Counted from the stretch's first letter, positions 45,141 through 54,671 are shown. The stretch: DNA of 64,000 nt from Streptomyces sp. SolWspMP-5a-2 (GCF_900091845.1 NZ_FMCI01000204.1:25822-89821), one strand, 5' to 3'. Translations and numbers: made by a program. The notes: a model not told the origin generated them from the letters alone.

Positions 45141-46028
45141 ATGGCCGTGACGAAATGGACGCACGCCGAGCTGCCCGACCTGACGGGGCGCACCGTGGTG
45201 ATCACCGGGGCGTCGGGCGGCATCGGCCTGATCACCGCGCGCGAACTCGCCCGGGTGGGCGCGCGCGTCGTCCTCGCCGTCCGGACGGTGAAGAAGGGAC
45301 GGCAGGTCGCCGCCGCGATCCCGGGGCGGACCGAGGTGCGTGAGCTGGACGTCTGCGACCTCGCCTCGGTCCGGCGGTTCGCGAGCGGGTGGACGGACCC
45401 CATCGACGTCCTGATCAACAACGCGGGGATCATGAACGTGCCGCTGGCCCGGACCCCCGAGGGGTTCGACACGCAGCTCGCGACCAACTACGTCGGACCG
45501 TTCGCGCTGACCAACCTGCTCCTGCCGCACATCACGGACCGCGTCGTCTCCGTCTCCTCGCAGCTGCACCGGCTGGGCAGGACGCACCTGGACGACCTCA
45601 CCGGGCAGAACCGGCGCTACCGCGCCCTGAACGCCTACTGCGACTCCAAGCTGTACGTCGCCCTCTTCTCCACCGAGCTTCAGCGGCGTCTCACCGCCTC
45701 CGGCAGCGCGGTCAGGTCCGTCGTCGCCCACCCCGGCATCGCCTCGACGAACCTGGTCAGCCACACCCTCTCCGGCCGGATGCTGTTCTCGACCATGAAG
45801 TTCCTGCTCAACGACGCCGAGCACGGCGCCCTGCCGACGCTGTTCGCCGCGACCCAGGACATCCCCGGCAACTCCTACGTGGGACCCGACGGCCCGGCCG
45901 CCGTCAAGGGCAACCCGAAGCCGGGCCGGGCGTCCCGTGCCGCGCTCGACACCCGGACCGCCCAGGAGCTGTGGGCCCGCACCGCCGAGCTGACCGGCAC
46001 CGGCTCCGAGCTGGCCGGAGCCGCCTGA
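45141..46028 (+). CDS. Short-chain dehydrogenase/reductase
   Basis: This 295-residue NAD(P)-dependent SDR has the cofactor motif TGASGGIGLITA (TGxxxGIG), NNAG in VLINNAGIMNV, and an active site with Ser in RVVSVSSQLH and Tyr-x-x-x-Lys in AYCDSKLYVALF. In the last, the usual YxxxK reads YCDSK, so it is intact. The overall pattern resembles retinol dehydrogenase/protochlorophyllide reductase-type SDRs. GAGGAG lies 6 nt before the ATG at 45141; an ATG at 45135 abuts it too closely. The substrate is unknown. It is the first chromosomal gene after the island. Confidence 0.93.
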   Translation: MAVTKWTHAELPDLTGRTVVITGASGGIGLITARELARVGARVVLAVRTVKKGRQVAAAIPGRTEVRELDVCDLASVRRFASGWTDPIDVLINNAGIMNVPLARTPEGFDTQLATNYVGPFALTNLLLPHITDRVVSVSSQLHRLGRTHLDDLTGQNRRYRALNAYCDSKLYVALFSTELQRRLTASGSAVRSVVAHPGIASTNLVSHTLSGRMLFSTMKFLLNDAEHGALPTLFAATQDIPGNSYVGPDGPAAVKGNPKPGRASRAALDTRTAQELWARTAELTGTGSELAGAA

Positions 46029-46055
46029 CCGCCGGGTGCCGCGCGCGCCCGCCCC

Positions 46056-47276
46056 TCACTCCGAGGCGGCTCCCCGCGGGGACCTCAGCACCAGCAGCGT
46101 GATCTCGCTGGGGGCGAAGACCCGGAAGGGCGGCCCCCAGAAGCCGGTGCCGCGGCTGGTGTAGAGGAGGGTGCGGGCGCCGTGGCGGCTGAGACCGGCG
46201 AGGGCGGGCTGGTCGAGGCGGACCAGGTGGTGGAAGGGCCAGATCTGGCCGCCGTGGGTGTGCCCGGAGAGCTGGAGGTCGACGCCGTGGGCCGCCGCGC
46301 GGTCGACGAACGCGGGCTGGTGGGCGAGGAGCAGCACCGGCAGGTCGGCGTCGGCGCCCCGGAGGGCCCCGGCGAGGTGGGCGCCGTGGCCCGCGAGCCC
46401 GGACGCCTCGGCCGTGACGTCGTCGACACCGGCGACCACCAGGGTGTCGCCGCCGCGCTCCAGCAGCAGGTGCCGGTTGCGCAGCGGCTCCCAGCCCAGC
46501 TCGTCCATCAGGTCGACCCAGCCCTGGGCCTCGCTGTAGTACTCGTGGTTGCCGGTGACGTAGACCCGGGCCCGGGTCGCGCGCACGGTGCCCAGCGGGG
46601 CGGCCTGGGCGCGTCGCCGCTCGGCGGTGCCGTCCGCGATGTCACCGGTGTGGCAGACCAGGTCGGCCTCCAGGGTGTTCACCGTCGCGCAGACCTTCTC
46701 CGACCAGCGGGCCCGGTCGAGCGGACCGTAGTGGGTGTCGGTGATCAGGGCGACCCGGGTGCCGTCCAACCCGGCCCCCAGGCGCGGGAGTTCGACGTCG
46801 AGCCGCCGCACGCGGGGCACCCGCCGCGCCTCCGCGTACCCCCACACCAGCAGTACGGCGGTCACCGCGAGGACGGCCCAGGTGACGACGCGGGCCCGGT
46901 CCTGGCCGTCCCCGACGCCCGCCAGGGCAAGGGCCGCCCGCAGCAGGACCCCGAGCAGCACGGACCAGGTGAACAGGATCCAGACGCCGCCCAGCAGCGT
47001 GTCCCCGACGATCGCCGCGCCGTCCCGCTGGCGCCGTCCGTGGCCCCGCGCCATCGCCAGCGGCATGCCGATCAGACCGGCGAGGGCCAGGGCGGTGCCG
47101 ATCAGCGCGACCGGGAGCGGCCAGTGCTGACCTGCGTGCAGGAGCACCCAGCACGGCACGGCCCACAGCAGCACCGGCGCGACCAGCGGGAGGTAGCGCA
47201 TCGCGCGCCGCAGCCCGCTCCGTGGCTCCTCGTGCTCCGCGGCGTCGGATGATCGGGTGTCGCTTGTCTCGGTCAC
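46056..47276 (-). CDS. Membrane-anchored metallophosphoesterase
   Basis: This 406-residue protein has four or five hydrophobic segments in the first 150 residues and then a calcineurin-like phosphoesterase domain. The metal-binding motifs are all visible: ITDTHYGP (D-x-H), HTGDIADG (GD), VTGNHEYY (GNHE), LLLAHQP and LSGHTHGGQIWPF (GHxH). It resembles the YkuE/YaeI group that acts on lipid-linked phosphates such as UDP-diacylglucosamine-type substrates. The GTG at 47276 follows AGGAGG at 6 nt. It converges on the SDR gene with a 27-bp gap. Confidence 0.9.
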   Translation of the reverse strand: MTETSDTRSSDAAEHEEPRSGLRRAMRYLPLVAPVLLWAVPCWVLLHAGQHWPLPVALIGTALALAGLIGMPLAMARGHGRRQRDGAAIVGDTLLGGVWILFTWSVLLGVLLRAALALAGVGDGQDRARVVTWAVLAVTAVLLVWGYAEARRVPRVRRLDVELPRLGAGLDGTRVALITDTHYGPLDRARWSEKVCATVNTLEADLVCHTGDIADGTAERRRAQAAPLGTVRATRARVYVTGNHEYYSEAQGWVDLMDELGWEPLRNRHLLLERGGDTLVVAGVDDVTAEASGLAGHGAHLAGALRGADADLPVLLLAHQPAFVDRAAAHGVDLQLSGHTHGGQIWPFHHLVRLDQPALAGLSRHGARTLLYTSRGTGFWGPPFRVFAPSEITLLVLRSPRGAASE

Positions 47277-47747
47277 GCTTCCCCTCCTGAGGTTCTGGCC
47301 TGCGGATCGCGCGGCGGCGGAAGCCGGACGACGGCCCCCGCCTCCCGGGCCCCGGACGGCGCCCGAAGCCGCAGGCGACGACCCAAGTCCCGGGCGGTTG
47401 CCCGGAGTCCCGAGCCCCGCCCGGAGCCCCGGGCGCCGCCCGAAGCCGCGGGTGGTGCCCGGAGTCCCGTGCGGCGTCCGTGTCCGGGACGTGCCCGTGA
47501 CGGGGCCCGTGCCCGGTGTCCGGACGGAGTTCCGGCCGTCCGGCGCGACCCGGCACAACGCACCGTCCGCACCGCGTTCCCGCCCCGGCCGTCACGGCCG
47601 ACGCGCGCTCCGCACTCCATTGTCCGCCGTCGCGCGCGGGGCCGCCCGCCAGGTTACGGTGCGTCCGCCACCGCTGCCCGCCCGCGCACCCCAGGGGGAG
47701 AGGGCCCCGGGGCGCGCGGTGCCGCCGTCCGCCTCAGCGGGCCCGGG
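47277..47747. other. Gene-free intergenic region, GC-rich degenerate repeats
   Basis: About 470 bp lie between the metallophosphoesterase start and the 3' end of the first GH76 gene. The stretch 47330-47500 is made of imperfect GCCCGGAGTCCCG / GCCCGAAGCCGC repeats. Nothing resembling a gene, clear terminator or RNA was found. Confidence 0.4.
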
Positions 47748-49598
47748 TCACCGGCCGTCCGCCGCCGTCAGGGCCCCGAGCGCCGACGCCTGGGTGCGCC
47801 AGTCCTGCTGGTTCGGGGCCGCGCCCGCCCAGCGCTGGCCGAGCCGGTTCAGGGCGTCGCGGTCGGTGGCCCAGACCGAGTCCGCCTGCCGCTTCAGGAA
47901 CGCCGTGTAGACGGCCGAACCGGTGGCGTCCGCGAGGTCCGCCAGATGCCGCGCGAAGACGCCCTTGAACTGCTTCTGGTTGTCGTCGCACCGCGCGCTG
48001 CCCGTGTCGCAGGACTCCGTCAGCACCCCGTCACGGGTCAGCGACGGCGCCGCGAGCGCCGCGTCGGCCAACCGCCGCGCGGTGTCCAGGTACCGGCTCT
48101 GACCGGTCGAGCGCCACAGCTCGGTGAACGCCCCCACGGCCAGCCCCTGGTTGTAACTCCACACCGTCTGACCGTTGTTGGCGCAGCCCCCGGTCAACCC
48201 GTCGTTCACCAGACCCGACGAGCCGATCAACCCGCTGCCCAGGTACCAGTCGCCCGCCGCGACCGCCCGGCCGCCCCACACCGTGTCGCCCGCGATCCGC
48301 TGGTGCAGCGACGTCGTCAGCCACACGTAGAGACCGTTGGTCACCGCGTTCTTGTAGGTCCGCTCCCGGTCCCACCACACACCGCCGCCGCAGGTCCCGG
48401 TGTCCCAGTACCCGCGCACGTACTCGGTGATGGTGACCGCCTCGTCCAGGTACCGCTGCTCGCGCGTGGCGTCGTAGGCGGCCAGCCACGCCACCGCCCA
48501 CCACTCCGCGTCGTCGATGGCGCGGCTGATGAAGTGCCCCTCCACCGCGTCCCCGCTGCGCGCGCCCGCCGGGAAGACACCCCGGTTCTGCTCGAAGGTG
48601 CGGGCGACGGCCCAGTCGTAGTCGTGACGTCCGGTGCGCCGGGCGAAGTCGACGAGGGCGGTGAGGGTCGCGGCCGAGTTCCACCAACTGCTGCGCCACC
48701 AGCCCTCGTACGGGTTGTAGGACGCCATCAGGGCGTCCGCCGCCGCCCGCGCCCGGGTCGGTGCGGGCCGCACCCAGGCGGTGCAACTGCCCTCCTGGTG
48801 CGCGGACTCACGGCCGCAGGCGCGCACCGCGCCGCCGAACAGCAGGCCGCGCGGGTCGCGGGTGGCGAACAGCGCCGTCCTGGTCGTCGTCGCGCCCTGC
48901 GGCACGCTGGTCCGGCCGAGCGAGGAACCCTCGGGCCAGCTCGCGCCCTCGTCCCAGGAGCGGTCGAGCCATATCTCGTCGCCCGCGCCGCCGCCCGAGA
49001 CGACGCCCCAGGCGACCGCGTCGCGCTGGTCCACGTGCAGGCTGATGGTCCGCCCGAAGAGGGTCGTCGACGGCACCGGGGTGTCGTCGCCCGCGGCGGT
49101 CGCCGGGTCGGCGCCGTCGCAGAACGAGCCGTCGCACACCGCCGGGTAGACCCAGTCGGTGCAGCCGACGCCCGCCGCGTCGGCGCAGGCACGGACCCAG
49201 CCGCGCCGGTGGTTCTGCGGGTCGGTGAGGTTGTACATGAGGGTGCGGGTGCCGGTCCAGGAGGCGGGGACGCTCGCCTTGCCCAGCAGCGGCTCCCAGC
49301 TCGCGCCGCGGTCCCAGGAGCGGTCGAGCCAGACGGCGTCGCCGGTCGAGCCCTTGTCGACGCTCGCCCAGGCCATGTCGTCTGGGTCGGAGACGTGCAG
49401 CCGCAGGAGACGACCGTTGACGGTCCTGTCGGGCACCGGGAAGGTCTCCTGGCGCGCCTTCGAGGGGTCGAGGGTGTCGCAGGAGAGCGCGCAGACCGGC
49501 GTCGCGGCGCGGGCCGGGGCCGGGAGGGCGACGAGACCGGCGAGGGCCAGCGCCGCCGCCAGCAGCATGCCGAGGATGCGAGGGGTCCGGACTGTCAT
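47748..49598 (-). CDS. Secreted GH76 mannanase-type enzyme with duplicated N-terminal module
   Basis: This 616-residue exported protein has a signal peptide (MTVRTPRILGMLLAAALALAGLVALPAPARA). Two tandem copies of a roughly 110-residue module follow (about 36-145 and 150-265), each with the pattern WASVDKG..GDAVWLDRSWDRGASW and a Cys-bounded end. The C-terminal half is a GH76 (alpha/alpha)6 domain: GWWRSSWWNSAATLTALVDF, the catalytic Asp pair in ISRAIDDAEWWAVAWLAAYD, GGGVWWDRERTYKNAVTNGLY and VWSYNQGLAVG. GH76 enzymes are endo-alpha-1,6-mannanases acting on fungal or yeast mannan. It is part of a secreted hydrolase cluster with the GH2 enzyme and a second GH76. Confidence 0.9.
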   Translation of the reverse strand: MTVRTPRILGMLLAAALALAGLVALPAPARAATPVCALSCDTLDPSKARQETFPVPDRTVNGRLLRLHVSDPDDMAWASVDKGSTGDAVWLDRSWDRGASWEPLLGKASVPASWTGTRTLMYNLTDPQNHRRGWVRACADAAGVGCTDWVYPAVCDGSFCDGADPATAAGDDTPVPSTTLFGRTISLHVDQRDAVAWGVVSGGGAGDEIWLDRSWDEGASWPEGSSLGRTSVPQGATTTRTALFATRDPRGLLFGGAVRACGRESAHQEGSCTAWVRPAPTRARAAADALMASYNPYEGWWRSSWWNSAATLTALVDFARRTGRHDYDWAVARTFEQNRGVFPAGARSGDAVEGHFISRAIDDAEWWAVAWLAAYDATREQRYLDEAVTITEYVRGYWDTGTCGGGVWWDRERTYKNAVTNGLYVWLTTSLHQRIAGDTVWGGRAVAAGDWYLGSGLIGSSGLVNDGLTGGCANNGQTVWSYNQGLAVGAFTELWRSTGQSRYLDTARRLADAALAAPSLTRDGVLTESCDTGSARCDDNQKQFKGVFARHLADLADATGSAVYTAFLKRQADSVWATDRDALNRLGQRWAGAAPNQQDWRTQASALGALTAADGR

Positions 49599-49643
49599 GA
49601 CGTACCACGCCCTTTCGTCAGGGCCGTGCACGGACAGAGGACC

Positions 49644-49678
49644 GGCGGCCGTCGCCGGGGACGGGAGGGACGGCCGCC
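49644..49678 (-). terminator. Hairpin terminator after the GH2 gene
   Basis: Perfect 10-bp arms GGCGGCCGTC (49644-49653) and GACGGCCGCC (49669-49678) have a 15-nt loop, 65 nt beyond the GH2 stop and upstream of the next GH76 start, separating the two transcription units. Confidence 0.6.
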
Positions 49679-49742
49679 GGGGTGCGACGCGGGTGGCGTC
49701 AGCGGTGGTGCGGGCGTCCCGGCGCGCGGGCCGGGACCGGAC

Positions 49743-52112
49743 TCACGGGGCCCAGGGCGCCTCGATCGCCCAGGTGGTGTCCGCGGTGAAGGACGCCGGG
49801 GCGTCCCACGCGTGCGGGCCGCCGTCGCGCGCCAGCCAGAGTTCGGCGTTGACGTGGCGCAGGTACTGGCCGGGGAAACCGGCCGCCGACAGCCGGACGC
49901 CGCCGCTGCCGCGCACCGGGCACCAGGTCGCGTCCTCCCGGGCCACGGCGGAGCCGTCGGGCGCCTCCCGCCGCACCCGGAACTCCCGGTGGCGCAGGTA
50001 CTCGCCCGGGTAGTTGCGGGACTCGAAGCTGTAGCAGAGCCGGTTGGCGAGGCCCGGCCGGACCTTCCAGGTGGCGTCCTGCTTCAGCAGGGCGGTGCTG
50101 CCGGAGGTGACGACCTCGGTGGCGCCGAGCCCGTCGTAGTGGCGGACGTACCGGTCGGTGTAGCCGGGCGTGGTCACCCGGATCGACACGTACCGCTCCA
50201 CCGGCAGTTCGACCCGCGGGCCCGCCGTGCGGGACGCGTCGATCAGCGCCCGGTTGGCGGCCCTGACCCGGGCCGCGTCGACCTTGACGACCTGCCGGTC
50301 GTAGCTGAGCAGACCGTTGGTCTCGTTCTCGACGTCGGTGATCTGCGTGTACACGGACGCCGAAAGGCCGCCCGCGGGAAGGGAGTTCTCCCGCATCGCG
50401 TCGAGCAGCCCGACCAGCCGGTCGTTGAGCGCGGCCCGGGTCGGCTGGTCCTCGTAGCTGAACCCGCCGCCGGGGAACCACTCGTGGCCGCTCTCCCGGA
50501 AGCCGAGGCCGCCGTACTCGCCCAGCACGGAGGCGCGCGCCGGTTCGGCCGGAGTGTTGCCGGGGCCGACGTAGTTGTGGTTATCGACGACGTCGCCGTT
50601 GCCGCCGTCGCGCGCCCCGCAGCAGTTGACGCCGCTCATGTTGTCGACGAGCCGCGACGGGTCGTACGCCTTCACCATGTCGGCGACGCGGGCCTGGTCG
50701 TACTGGCCCCAGCCCTCGTTCTGGTCGACCCACTGGATCAGCGCGGGCGAGCTGCGGTGCTGGTCGATGACGGCCCGGTACTCGGTCTCCCACTGGGCGC
50801 GGGCCGCGCTGTCGGGCGTCTTGCCGCTGTCCATCGACGGCATGTCCTGCCACACCAGCAGGCCGAGCCGGTCCGCCCAGTAGAACCAGCGCTGCGGTTC
50901 CACCTTGATGTGCTTGCGGACCATGTTGAACCCGAGGTCCTTGTGCGCGACCAGGTCGTGGCGGAGGGCCTCGTCGGTGGGCGCGGTGTAGAGGCCGTCG
51001 GGCCAGTACCCCTGGTCCAGGGTGCCGCTCTGGAAGACGAACGAGCCGTTGAGCACGGGCCGCCGCACCCCGTCCACCTCTGCGACGGCGATCGAGCGCA
51101 TGCCCGTGTAGCCCGCGACCCGGTCGGCGCCGGGGGACGCCGTGAGCCGGGCCGTGACGTCGTACAGGAACGGGTCGTCCGGCGTCCACAGGTGCGCGTC
51201 GGGCACCCGCACCGCGAACTCGGTGCCGACGGCGCCGACCGCGCTGCCGACCGGGGTGCCGCCGCTGGAGACGGTGACCTCGACGGGCGCGCCGTCCGCC
51301 CCGGCCCCGCGCGCGGTCACCCGCAGCGTGCCGGCGGCCAGGTCCGGGACCATGTCGAGGCGGGTGAGGTGGGCCGCGGCCGTCGGCTCCAGCCAGACCG
51401 TCTGCCAGATGCCCGACACGGCGGTGTAGACGATGCTGTGCCCGGCGTGCGGGACGACGTCCTGGACGCGCTGCTTGCCGATGGCCTGCCCGCCGGACTC
51501 CGTCGGGTCGTACGCGGAGACGACGACGGTGTTGGTGCCGCCGTTCAGCAGCGGTGTGATGTCGTAGGAGAAGGCGTCGTAGCCGCCCCGGTGGACGGCG
51601 CCCGCCTGCTGTCCGTTGACCCAGACCGACGTCTCGCCGTCGGCGGCACCGAAGTTGAGCTGGACCCGGCGGCCCGACCAGTCGGACGGCACGGTGAACG
51701 TCCGCTTGTACCACAGCCGTTGGTCCGCGGTGATCTTGCGCTGGATGCCGGAGAGCGCCGACTCCGGGGCGAACGGGACCCGGATGCGCTCGCCGAAGAC
51801 GGCAGGCTGCGCGGCGGTGCGGGAGGTGACCGCGAACTCCCATATCCCGTTGAGATTGGCCCAGTCGGGGCGGGTGAGCTGGGGGCGCGGGTAGTCGGGC
51901 AGCGGATGGTCCACGGAGACCTGGTCGGTCCACGGGGTCGTCATCGGCGCGGGTCTGGGGGTCCAGTCGTCGGCGGTCGCCCGGGAGGGCGGCGCCCCGG
52001 TGGCGAGCGTCACGGCGGCCAGCGCCGAGACCACGCCCGCGGTCACGAGGTGGCGCACGACCCGCCGCGCGATGGGCAGGACGAGGACGCGGGGGGAGGG
52101 GAGTCTCAGCAC
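49743..52112 (-). CDS. Secreted GH2 glycosidase with C-terminal AbfB (CBM42) domain
   Basis: This 789-residue exported protein has an N-terminal signal (RRVVRHLVTAGVVSALAAVTLATG). The GH2 sugar-binding domain (LNGIWEFAVTS, RLWYKRTFTVP, LNFGAADGETSVWVNGQ), immunoglobulin-like domain and TIM barrel follow, with acid/base Glu in WVDQNEGWGQ and probable nucleophile Glu in ASVLGEYGGLG. The last 160 residues (RVTTPGYTDRYVRHYDG, FESRNYPGEYLRHREF) are an AbfB arabinose-binding beta-trefoil. GH2 covers beta-galactosidase, beta-mannosidase and others, so the exact specificity is open. The GTG start at 52112 follows GGAAGG; a LacI-type palindrome lies 74 bp upstream. Confidence 0.88.
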   Translation of the reverse strand: MLRLPSPRVLVLPIARRVVRHLVTAGVVSALAAVTLATGAPPSRATADDWTPRPAPMTTPWTDQVSVDHPLPDYPRPQLTRPDWANLNGIWEFAVTSRTAAQPAVFGERIRVPFAPESALSGIQRKITADQRLWYKRTFTVPSDWSGRRVQLNFGAADGETSVWVNGQQAGAVHRGGYDAFSYDITPLLNGGTNTVVVSAYDPTESGGQAIGKQRVQDVVPHAGHSIVYTAVSGIWQTVWLEPTAAAHLTRLDMVPDLAAGTLRVTARGAGADGAPVEVTVSSGGTPVGSAVGAVGTEFAVRVPDAHLWTPDDPFLYDVTARLTASPGADRVAGYTGMRSIAVAEVDGVRRPVLNGSFVFQSGTLDQGYWPDGLYTAPTDEALRHDLVAHKDLGFNMVRKHIKVEPQRWFYWADRLGLLVWQDMPSMDSGKTPDSAARAQWETEYRAVIDQHRSSPALIQWVDQNEGWGQYDQARVADMVKAYDPSRLVDNMSGVNCCGARDGGNGDVVDNHNYVGPGNTPAEPARASVLGEYGGLGFRESGHEWFPGGGFSYEDQPTRAALNDRLVGLLDAMRENSLPAGGLSASVYTQITDVENETNGLLSYDRQVVKVDAARVRAANRALIDASRTAGPRVELPVERYVSIRVTTPGYTDRYVRHYDGLGATEVVTSGSTALLKQDATWKVRPGLANRLCYSFESRNYPGEYLRHREFRVRREAPDGSAVAREDATWCPVRGSGGVRLSAAGFPGQYLRHVNAELWLARDGGPHAWDAPASFTADTTWAIEAPWAP

Positions 52113-52185
52113 GGTGTCGCGCCTTCCGTGGGACGGGGGACCCGGCGGCGGGGGATACGGGGGGCCCGCGCGGGGTCCGGCTTCG

Positions 52186-52197
52186 GACAACGTTGTC
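52186..52197. promoter_or_regulatory. LacI-type palindrome upstream of the GH2 gene
   Basis: GACAACGTTGTC is a perfect 12-bp palindrome with the central CG typical of LacI-family operators. It lies in the 91-bp gap between the second GH76 gene and the GH2 start. No LacI-family gene is in the window. Confidence 0.6.
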
Positions 52198-52203
52198 GGG
52201 GTG

Positions 52204-53736
52204 TCATGAGGCCGCGTTCATCAGGTCGAGGGCGGACTGCTGCCGGGCCGCGTCCACCGTGTCGAGCGGCCCGTACCAGCGCAGCCCGTACTGGTCGAGC
52301 GCGTTGCGGTCGCTCGCCTGGGCGCGGGCGGCCTGGTTGCGCAGGTAGCCGGTGTAAGGGTGGTCGGACAGCACGGAGTTGAGCCGGGCGAGACCGCGCA
52401 CATGGGCGCCCTTGAAGGACGGCCCGTCGGCGCCGCAGTCCCCGCCCTCGCACGGATCGCGCAGGATGCCGTCCGCGGTGTGCAGTTGCCCGGTCGTGGT
52501 CGCCGCGTCCGCGATCCGGCGCGCGGCGGTGAGGACCGCGCTGTCGCCGCCGGCCCGGTACAGCTCGGCCAGACCGCCGAGCAGCACTCCCTGGTTGTAG
52601 GACCAGACGGTGGCGCCGTTGGTGCGGCAGGTCGACAGGTCGATGCCGTCGTTGACCAGGTTCGAGCCGTTGACCATGCCGGTGCCCTGGAACCAGGACC
52701 AGCCCGCGCGGGCCCGCCCCAGATAGACGGTGTCACCCGGGATGCGGTTGTGGAGAGCCGAACTGAGCTGGATGTAGAGGGAGTTGGCGATGGCGTTCTT
52801 GTAGGTCCGCGCGGTGCTCCACCACACCCCGCCGCCGCAGGTCGCGTCCCAGTAGGCGGCCATGTGGTCGGCGTCCGCACGGGCCGTGGCGAGGTAGCGG
52901 CTGTCGCCGGTCAGGTCGTAGGCGGCGATCCAGGCCAGGCCCCACCAGCCGGTGTCGTCCAGGTACTCGTTGCGGAACTGGCCGCCCCTGGCGTTGACGT
53001 TGAGGTCGTAGGTGCGGGCGATCGCGTACCGGTAGCTGCCCATCCCGGTCACCCGGATGTTGTCGATGACGGCGGTGAGGGCGTTCGCGCTGTTCCACCA
53101 GCCGGTGGTGTCGAAGAGGCCGGTGCCGTTGTTGTACAGGGTCATCAGACCGGTCGCGGCGGCCGTCCTGCGCTCGCCCGCGTTCCAGGTGGTGCGGGCC
53201 CACGGGGTGCAGGCGATGTCGGTCCGGTCGCCCGCCTTGCCGCAGGCGCGCAGGGCGCCGACGCCGAGGTTGTTCCAGTCGTCGACGTTGTACATCTGGG
53301 TCCGCCGGGCGCGCGCGCCGGACGGCACGGTGGCGTCGCCGAGCCTGCTCCCCGAGGCCCAGCTCCGGCCGCCGTCGAAGGAGCGGTCGAGCCACACCTC
53401 GTCACCGGGGTTGCCGTTGTCGATCGACGCCCAGCCCATCGCGTCCGTGTCGTCGAAGTGCAGGGCGATCGAACGGGAGAAGAGGCTGGTCGAGACGGGC
53501 GAGCGGTCGCCGGGGGAGAGCGCGGGGTCGCGGGCGTCGCAGTACTTGTTGCAGATCGCGGCGGCCGCGGAGGCGGCAGCGGGCGCGGAGGCGGTAGCGG
53601 AGGTGGTGGCGGTAGCGGGAGGTGAGGTGGTGGCGGACGCCGGGCCGGTGAGCGGGACGACGAGCGCGGAGAGCGTCGGAAGGAGCGCCGCGATCCGCAG
53701 CAGCGGGCGCGACAGCGGGCGAGGGGTGGGGGTCAT
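52204..53736 (-). CDS. Secreted GH76 mannanase-type enzyme
   Basis: This 510-residue exported GH76 protein has a signal peptide, an Ala/Thr/Ser-rich linker (about 35-60), one copy of the N-terminal module duplicated in the neighbouring GH76 ([20 protein letters not shown] through [25 protein letters not shown]), and the catalytic domain. That domain carries [15 protein letters not shown], the Asp pair in [40 protein letters not shown] and [19 protein letters not shown] precedes the ATG by 4 nt. It lies upstream of the GH2 gene and may form an operon with it; a second LacI-type palindrome lies 239 bp upstream of its start. Confidence 0.9.
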   Translation of the reverse strand: MTPTPRPLSRPLLRIAALLPTLSALVVPLTGPASATTSPPATATTSATASAPAAASAAAAICNKYCDARDPALSPGDRSPVSTSLFSRSIALHFDDTDAMGWASIDNGNPGDEVWLDRSFDGGRSWASGSRLGDATVPSGARARRTQMYNVDDWNNLGVGALRACGKAGDRTDIACTPWARTTWNAGERRTAAATGLMTLYNNGTGLFDTTGWWNSANALTAVIDNIRVTGMGSYRYAIARTYDLNVNARGGQFRNEYLDDTGWWGLAWIAAYDLTGDSRYLATARADADHMAAYWDATCGGGVWWSTARTYKNAIANSLYIQLSSALHNRIPGDTVYLGRARAGWSWFQGTGMVNGSNLVNDGIDLSTCRTNGATVWSYNQGVLLGGLAELYRAGGDSAVLTAARRIADAATTTGQLHTADGILRDPCEGGDCGADGPSFKGAHVRGLARLNSVLSDHPYTGYLRNQAARAQASDRNALDQYGLRWYGPLDTVDAARQQSALDLMNAAS

Positions 53737-54086
53737 GGGACCTTCCTGTCGTCCGACGCCCCGGCCACGGCCCCCCGGCGGTGCCCGTCGCCGTGGCGGG
53801 ACACCGTCGGGGGACGGCGGTGAAGGGCGTGCGGGGGTGGGGGTGGCCGTGCCGTGATGGGGCGAGGTGGGGGTTGGGGGGTGAGGCCGAGCCGTGGGGG
53901 ACGGATGCGGGGGTGCGGGGGTGGGGCGGGCTTGCGCGTGGTGCGGCGTACGGGCGGCGCACGGGCGGAGAATGTGAGAGCGCTCTCAGAAAGTAGGGAA
54001 AGGTGCGGGGCGCGTCAATGTCGGGCGGGCTGCGGGAGCCGTCTTCCGCCGCGCCGGATGGGGACGCCGTTGGTAGCGTCTCCGGT
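53737..54086. promoter_or_regulatory. Upstream region of the GH76/GH2 cluster with a LacI-type operator
   Basis: The 350 bp between the divergent GH76 and GNAT starts carry no gene. TGAGAGCGCTCTCA (53975-53988) is a perfect 14-bp palindrome, one base per arm different from the TGGGAGCGCTCCCA box of the cellulose regulator CebR and related LacI proteins. It sits in the AT-richest part and is the probable catabolite or oligosaccharide control site. The rest is G-rich (GGGGGTGGGG runs, 53820-53930). Confidence 0.7.
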
Positions 54087-54671
54087 ATGGCCGAACGTGA
54101 GCACCGGGTCGTCATCGAGGGAACGCGGATCACCACGCCCCGCCTGGTGCTGCGGCCGTGGGTCCCCGGGGACGCGCGGGCCGCACTCGGCGTCTACGGC
54201 GTCGCGGACGTCTCCCGCTGGCTGGCCCCCGCGCTCGAACGGGTGTCGGACGTGACGGCCATGCGGGAGCTGATCGAGCGCTGGATCTCCGCCGGGGCGA
54301 GCCTGGACGCCCCGCAGGGACGGTGGGCGATCGAGCGGCGCGACGACGGAGCCGTGGTCGGCGGGACCGCGCTGCTGCCGCTGCCGCCCGAGCGCCGGGA
54401 CCTGGAGATCGGCTGGCAGCTCGCCCCCGGGGCGTGGGGGAGCGGACTGGCCGCGGAGGCCGGGCACGCGGTCGCCCACTACGCCTTCGCGTCCGGCGTC
54501 GACGAGATCTTCGCCGTCGTGCGGCCCCGCAACGAGCGGGGTGCCGCGACCGCGCGGCGGGTGGGGATGGAGTGGGTCGGGGAGACCGACAAGTACTACG
54601 ACCTGCGGCTCCAGGTCTACCGGTTGCGCCCCGCCGAACTGGACGTGCCGTCGCCGACCGGCGAGCGGTAG
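54087..54671 (+). CDS. GNAT-family N-acetyltransferase
   Basis: This 194-residue acetyltransferase is of the RimJ/RimL-like group: RITTPRLVLRPWVPGDARAAL at the start, GWQLAPGAWGSGLAAEAGHAVAHYAFA (acetyl-CoA pyrophosphate loop, here GxWGSGLA) and VRPRNERGAATARRVGMEWVG near the end. It transfers acetyl from acetyl-CoA to an unidentified amine or protein N-terminus. The ATG at 54087 is chosen because the family's first strand begins right after it; longer forms add unconserved residues. It diverges from the GH76 cluster. Confidence 0.9.
   Translation: MAEREHRVVIEGTRITTPRLVLRPWVPGDARAALGVYGVADVSRWLAPALERVSDVTAMRELIERWISAGASLDAPQGRWAIERRDDGAVVGGTALLPLPPERRDLEIGWQLAPGAWGSGLAAEAGHAVAHYAFASGVDEIFAVVRPRNERGAATARRVGMEWVGETDKYYDLRLQVYRLRPAELDVPSPTGER

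Noticed and set aside
47469..52382. Open frame of about 1,640 codons on the + strand
   Set aside because: It is antisense to the GH76 and GH2 genes, with no ribosome binding site and low-complexity translation; it is the same third-position artefact.
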